A DNA stretch of 5,971 nucleotides from Saprospiraceae bacterium (GTDB taxonomy: Bacteria > Bacteroidota > Bacteroidia > Chitinophagales > Saprospiraceae). The position numbers were made by a program, and so were the translations under genes. Each line of letters begins with the position of its first letter. Position 1 is the stretch's first letter. The stretch is taken from contig JALVCY010000017.1 in NCBI GenBank assembly GCA_027009605.1, positions 1-5,971 of the forward strand. Reading direction: 5' to 3'. Below, piece by piece: positions 4,619-5,971 of this stretch. A model generated the notes under the pieces. It worked only from the letters and a program-made list of their open reading frames with translations, did not search any database and was not told where the DNA came from.

Positions 4619-5707
4619 ATGAATCAACACACAAAAAATCGAAACAGTTGGCTAGCTCTCAATGGCCGTAAACTCATTATCAGCGGCCCCTGTTCGGCGG
4701 AGACGGAAGAACAAGTACTGGAGACGGCTAGAGCGTTGGCACAAAGCGGAAAGGTGGATTACTTCCGTGCCGGAATCTGGAAGCCTAGAACCATGCCGGG
4801 AAGCTTTGAAGGCATTGGCAAGGAAGCCCTGATTTGGATGAAAAAGGCCAAAGAAGAAACCGGACTGAAAATTACCGTGGAAGTGGCGACCCCACAGCAT
4901 GTGTATGAAGCCATTAAAGCCGGAGTCGATGCTTTGTGGATTGGTGCACGCACCACCGTAAATCCCTTTGCTGTGCAAGACCTTGCGGATGCGGTGGAAG
5001 GTTTGGATATTCCCATCTTTATCAAAAATCCGATTAATCCCGACATCAAACTTTGGATGGGTGCTGTGGAGCGATTCAAAAAAGCAGGGATTACCCGAAT
5101 CGGCTTGGTGCATCGGGGATTTTCCTTTTTAGGAGAAACCAAATACCGCAATCGTCCGCAGTGGCAAATTCCCATCGAAATGATGGTGACCTATCCGGAT
5201 TTGCCGATGATTTGTGACCCTAGTCATATTTGTGGCAATCGAAGCTTGTTGCAAGCCGTCGCACAAAAGGCCATCGACCTAAACTATGACGGCATTATGC
5301 TCGAAGCGCATCCCACTCCGGATGACGCTTGGAGCGATGCCAAACAACAAGTAACTCCCACCCGTTTGCACGAAATAGTGGACAGCCTAGTCTTACGCGA
5401 ATCTCGCCAAAATGATGACTTAATCCAAAATAACCTAGAGCTGCTTCGCGGCGAAATAGATGAAATAGATGCCGATTTGTTGGCCATCTTGGGCAAGCGG
5501 ATGAATGTGGCCAAACGGATAGGGCATTTTAAAAAGGAGCGAAACATCACCATCTTACAGCAAAAAAGATGGGAAGAAATCGTCCAAAGATTTATTGATT
5601 TGGGAATGAAGCAAGGCTTGAGCCGGGAGTTTTCCATCAAACTAATCACCGCTATCCACGATGAAAGTATCAACAATCAAGAAAAGATTTTTCGGGGAGA
5701 AGATTGA
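4619..5707 (+). CDS. aroF: Bifunctional DAHP synthase (type I beta) / chorismate mutase (type II)
   Basis: A 362-residue cytoplasmic fusion. Residues 1-about 262 form the DAHP synthase, condensing phosphoenolpyruvate and erythrose 4-phosphate. Seen: ISGPCSAET (21-29, metal ligand Cys25), WKPRT (54-58), IGART (108-112), IKNP (135-138), MICDPSHICGNR (197-208, His203), and LEAHP (228-232, metal ligand Glu229). Residues about 270-355 are an AroQ-type chorismate mutase: Arg277, Arg294, Lys305, Arg317 and Gln354 fall at exactly the spacing of E. coli Arg11, Arg28, Lys39, Arg51 and Gln88. The product, prephenate, is the substrate of PheA and TyrA in the same operon. C-terminally fused enzymes of this kind are known in Bacteroidota (Prevotella, Porphyromonas), where prephenate is reported as the allosteric inhibitor. 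Gene symbols for this fusion vary between annotations. The start is supported by the A-rich leader and family length. Confidence 0.95.
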   Translation: MNQHTKNRNSWLALNGRKLIISGPCSAETEEQVLETARALAQSGKVDYFRAGIWKPRTMPGSFEGIGKEALIWMKKAKEETGLKITVEVATPQHVYEAIKAGVDALWIGARTTVNPFAVQDLADAVEGLDIPIFIKNPINPDIKLWMGAVERFKKAGITRIGLVHRGFSFLGETKYRNRPQWQIPIEMMVTYPDLPMICDPSHICGNRSLLQAVAQKAIDLNYDGIMLEAHPTPDDAWSDAKQQVTPTRLHEIVDSLVLRESRQNDDLIQNNLELLRGEIDEIDADLLAILGKRMNVAKRIGHFKKERNITILQQKRWEEIVQRFIDLGMKQGLSREFSIKLITAIHDESINNQEKIFRGED

Positions 5708-5770
5708 GCGTGCCTAGGGCGGTGCTTGCTAACGTTGAGTGACAGGTAGCTCTTTTGAACCGCAGTTACA

Positions 5771-5808
5771 AAAAAGATGAGACCGGATGACTCCGGTCTC
5801 ATCTTTTT
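5771..5808. terminator. Strong bidirectional terminator ending the aromatic operon
   Basis: A perfect 17-bp inverted repeat (5771-5787 with 5792-5808) encloses the loop TGAC. It begins with five A's and ends with five T's, so it can work as an intrinsic terminator on both strands. It lies 63 bases after the DAHP synthase-mutase stop and between two convergent genes, the expected place for a shared terminator. Confidence 0.93.
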
Positions 5809-5858
5809 GACCAAAATAGTAGGTGCCTAAACAGTTACTAAAAATAATCCGACGTCTA

Positions 5859-5875
5859 GCTAGTAAGAAACTAGC
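5859..5875. other. Small hairpin downstream of the minus-strand gene
   Basis: GCTAGT (5859-5864) and ACTAGC (5870-5875) form a 6-bp stem with loop AAGAA, starting ten bases past the stop of the minus-strand gene. On the minus strand a TTATTTTTAG stretch follows only after about twelve bases, so it is at best a weak terminator. The larger structure at 5771-5808 is the better candidate. Confidence 0.25.
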
Positions 5876-5884
5876 CACATAAGT

Positions 5885-5971
5885 TTAATACTGCTTAGCG
5901 ACTACAAGTTTTAGCGTAGCTGTTTGTTTACTTTCGGAACGGACGTGGATTTGATAAATTCCATTAATGAC
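5885..5971 (-). CDS. C-terminal end of a secreted protein with T9SS type A-like sorting domain
   Basis: Partial gene: reading in from the right edge on the minus strand, 28 codons precede a TAA (reverse complement of 5885-5887). The tail contains NGIYQIHV (3-10), then SESKQTATLKLVVAKQY (12-28). This matches the usual end of the Por secretion (type IX) C-terminal sorting domain: a G-Y/I-Y beta strand, a polar turn, and a final strand ending in basic residues, as in many Bacteroidota exported proteins with a KLVV-K-type terminus. If correct, the protein is exported through the outer membrane by the type IX system and its tail is removed. The functional part lies outside the window. With only 28 residues this rests on pattern resemblance. 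It is convergent with the aromatic operon. Confidence 0.7.
   Translation of the reverse strand, partial: VINGIYQIHVRSESKQTATLKLVVAKQY

Overview
The window looks like chromosomal DNA from a member of the Bacteroidota. The evidence is: genes preceded by A-rich stretches rather than Shine-Dalgarno sequences; a TAnnTTTG-type promoter; the tail of a type IX secretion (T9SS) cargo protein at the right edge; and a pheA / aminotransferase / tyrA / DAHP synthase-chorismate mutase gene order that is characteristic of that phylum. The many short intergenic repeats would fit Saprospiria or relatives, but I cannot fix the class from sequence alone.

Layout. Positions 1-843 (minus) hold the N-terminal part of an Upf1/IGHMBP2-like superfamily 1 helicase that runs off the left edge. 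Positions 844-1416 have no gene but contain three different repeat structures: a 100-bp dyad of eight heptamers (1023-1122), ten 8-bp tandem units (1181-1260), and five alternating mini-hairpin units (1290-1381). A promoter-like element (1382-1412) follows at once. Positions 1417-1544 hold what I read as a complete transcription attenuator: a 19-residue Phe/Tyr-rich leader peptide, mutually exclusive 1:2, 2:3 and 3:4 pairings, and an intrinsic terminator with nine T's. The four-gene aromatic amino acid operon follows on the plus strand: pheA (1569-2417), a class I/II aminotransferase overlapping it by 11 bases (2407-3573), tyrA (3693-4529), and a DAHP synthase fused to a C-terminal chorismate mutase (4619-5707). 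A strong bidirectional terminator (5771-5808) separates the operon from a convergent minus-strand gene, of which only the last 28 codons are present (5885-5971).

How the genes work together. The fusion protein makes DAHP (first shikimate-pathway step) and converts chorismate to prephenate. PheA and TyrA turn prephenate into phenylpyruvate and 4-hydroxyphenylpyruvate, and the aminotransferase probably supplies the transamination to Phe and Tyr. The leader peptide has five Phe and two Tyr codons in 19, so charged tRNA-Phe (perhaps also tRNA-Tyr) would set read-through into the whole operon. The ACT domain of PheA offers a second, enzyme-level feedback by Phe.

The main discovery in the window is this phe attenuator, which lies in a leader too short to be called by ordinary gene finding. 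Secondary points are the geometry of the 100-bp dyad, the alternating hairpin repeats that abut the promoter, and repeat-related sequence that reappears between the operon genes and reaches into the 3' end of the aminotransferase gene.
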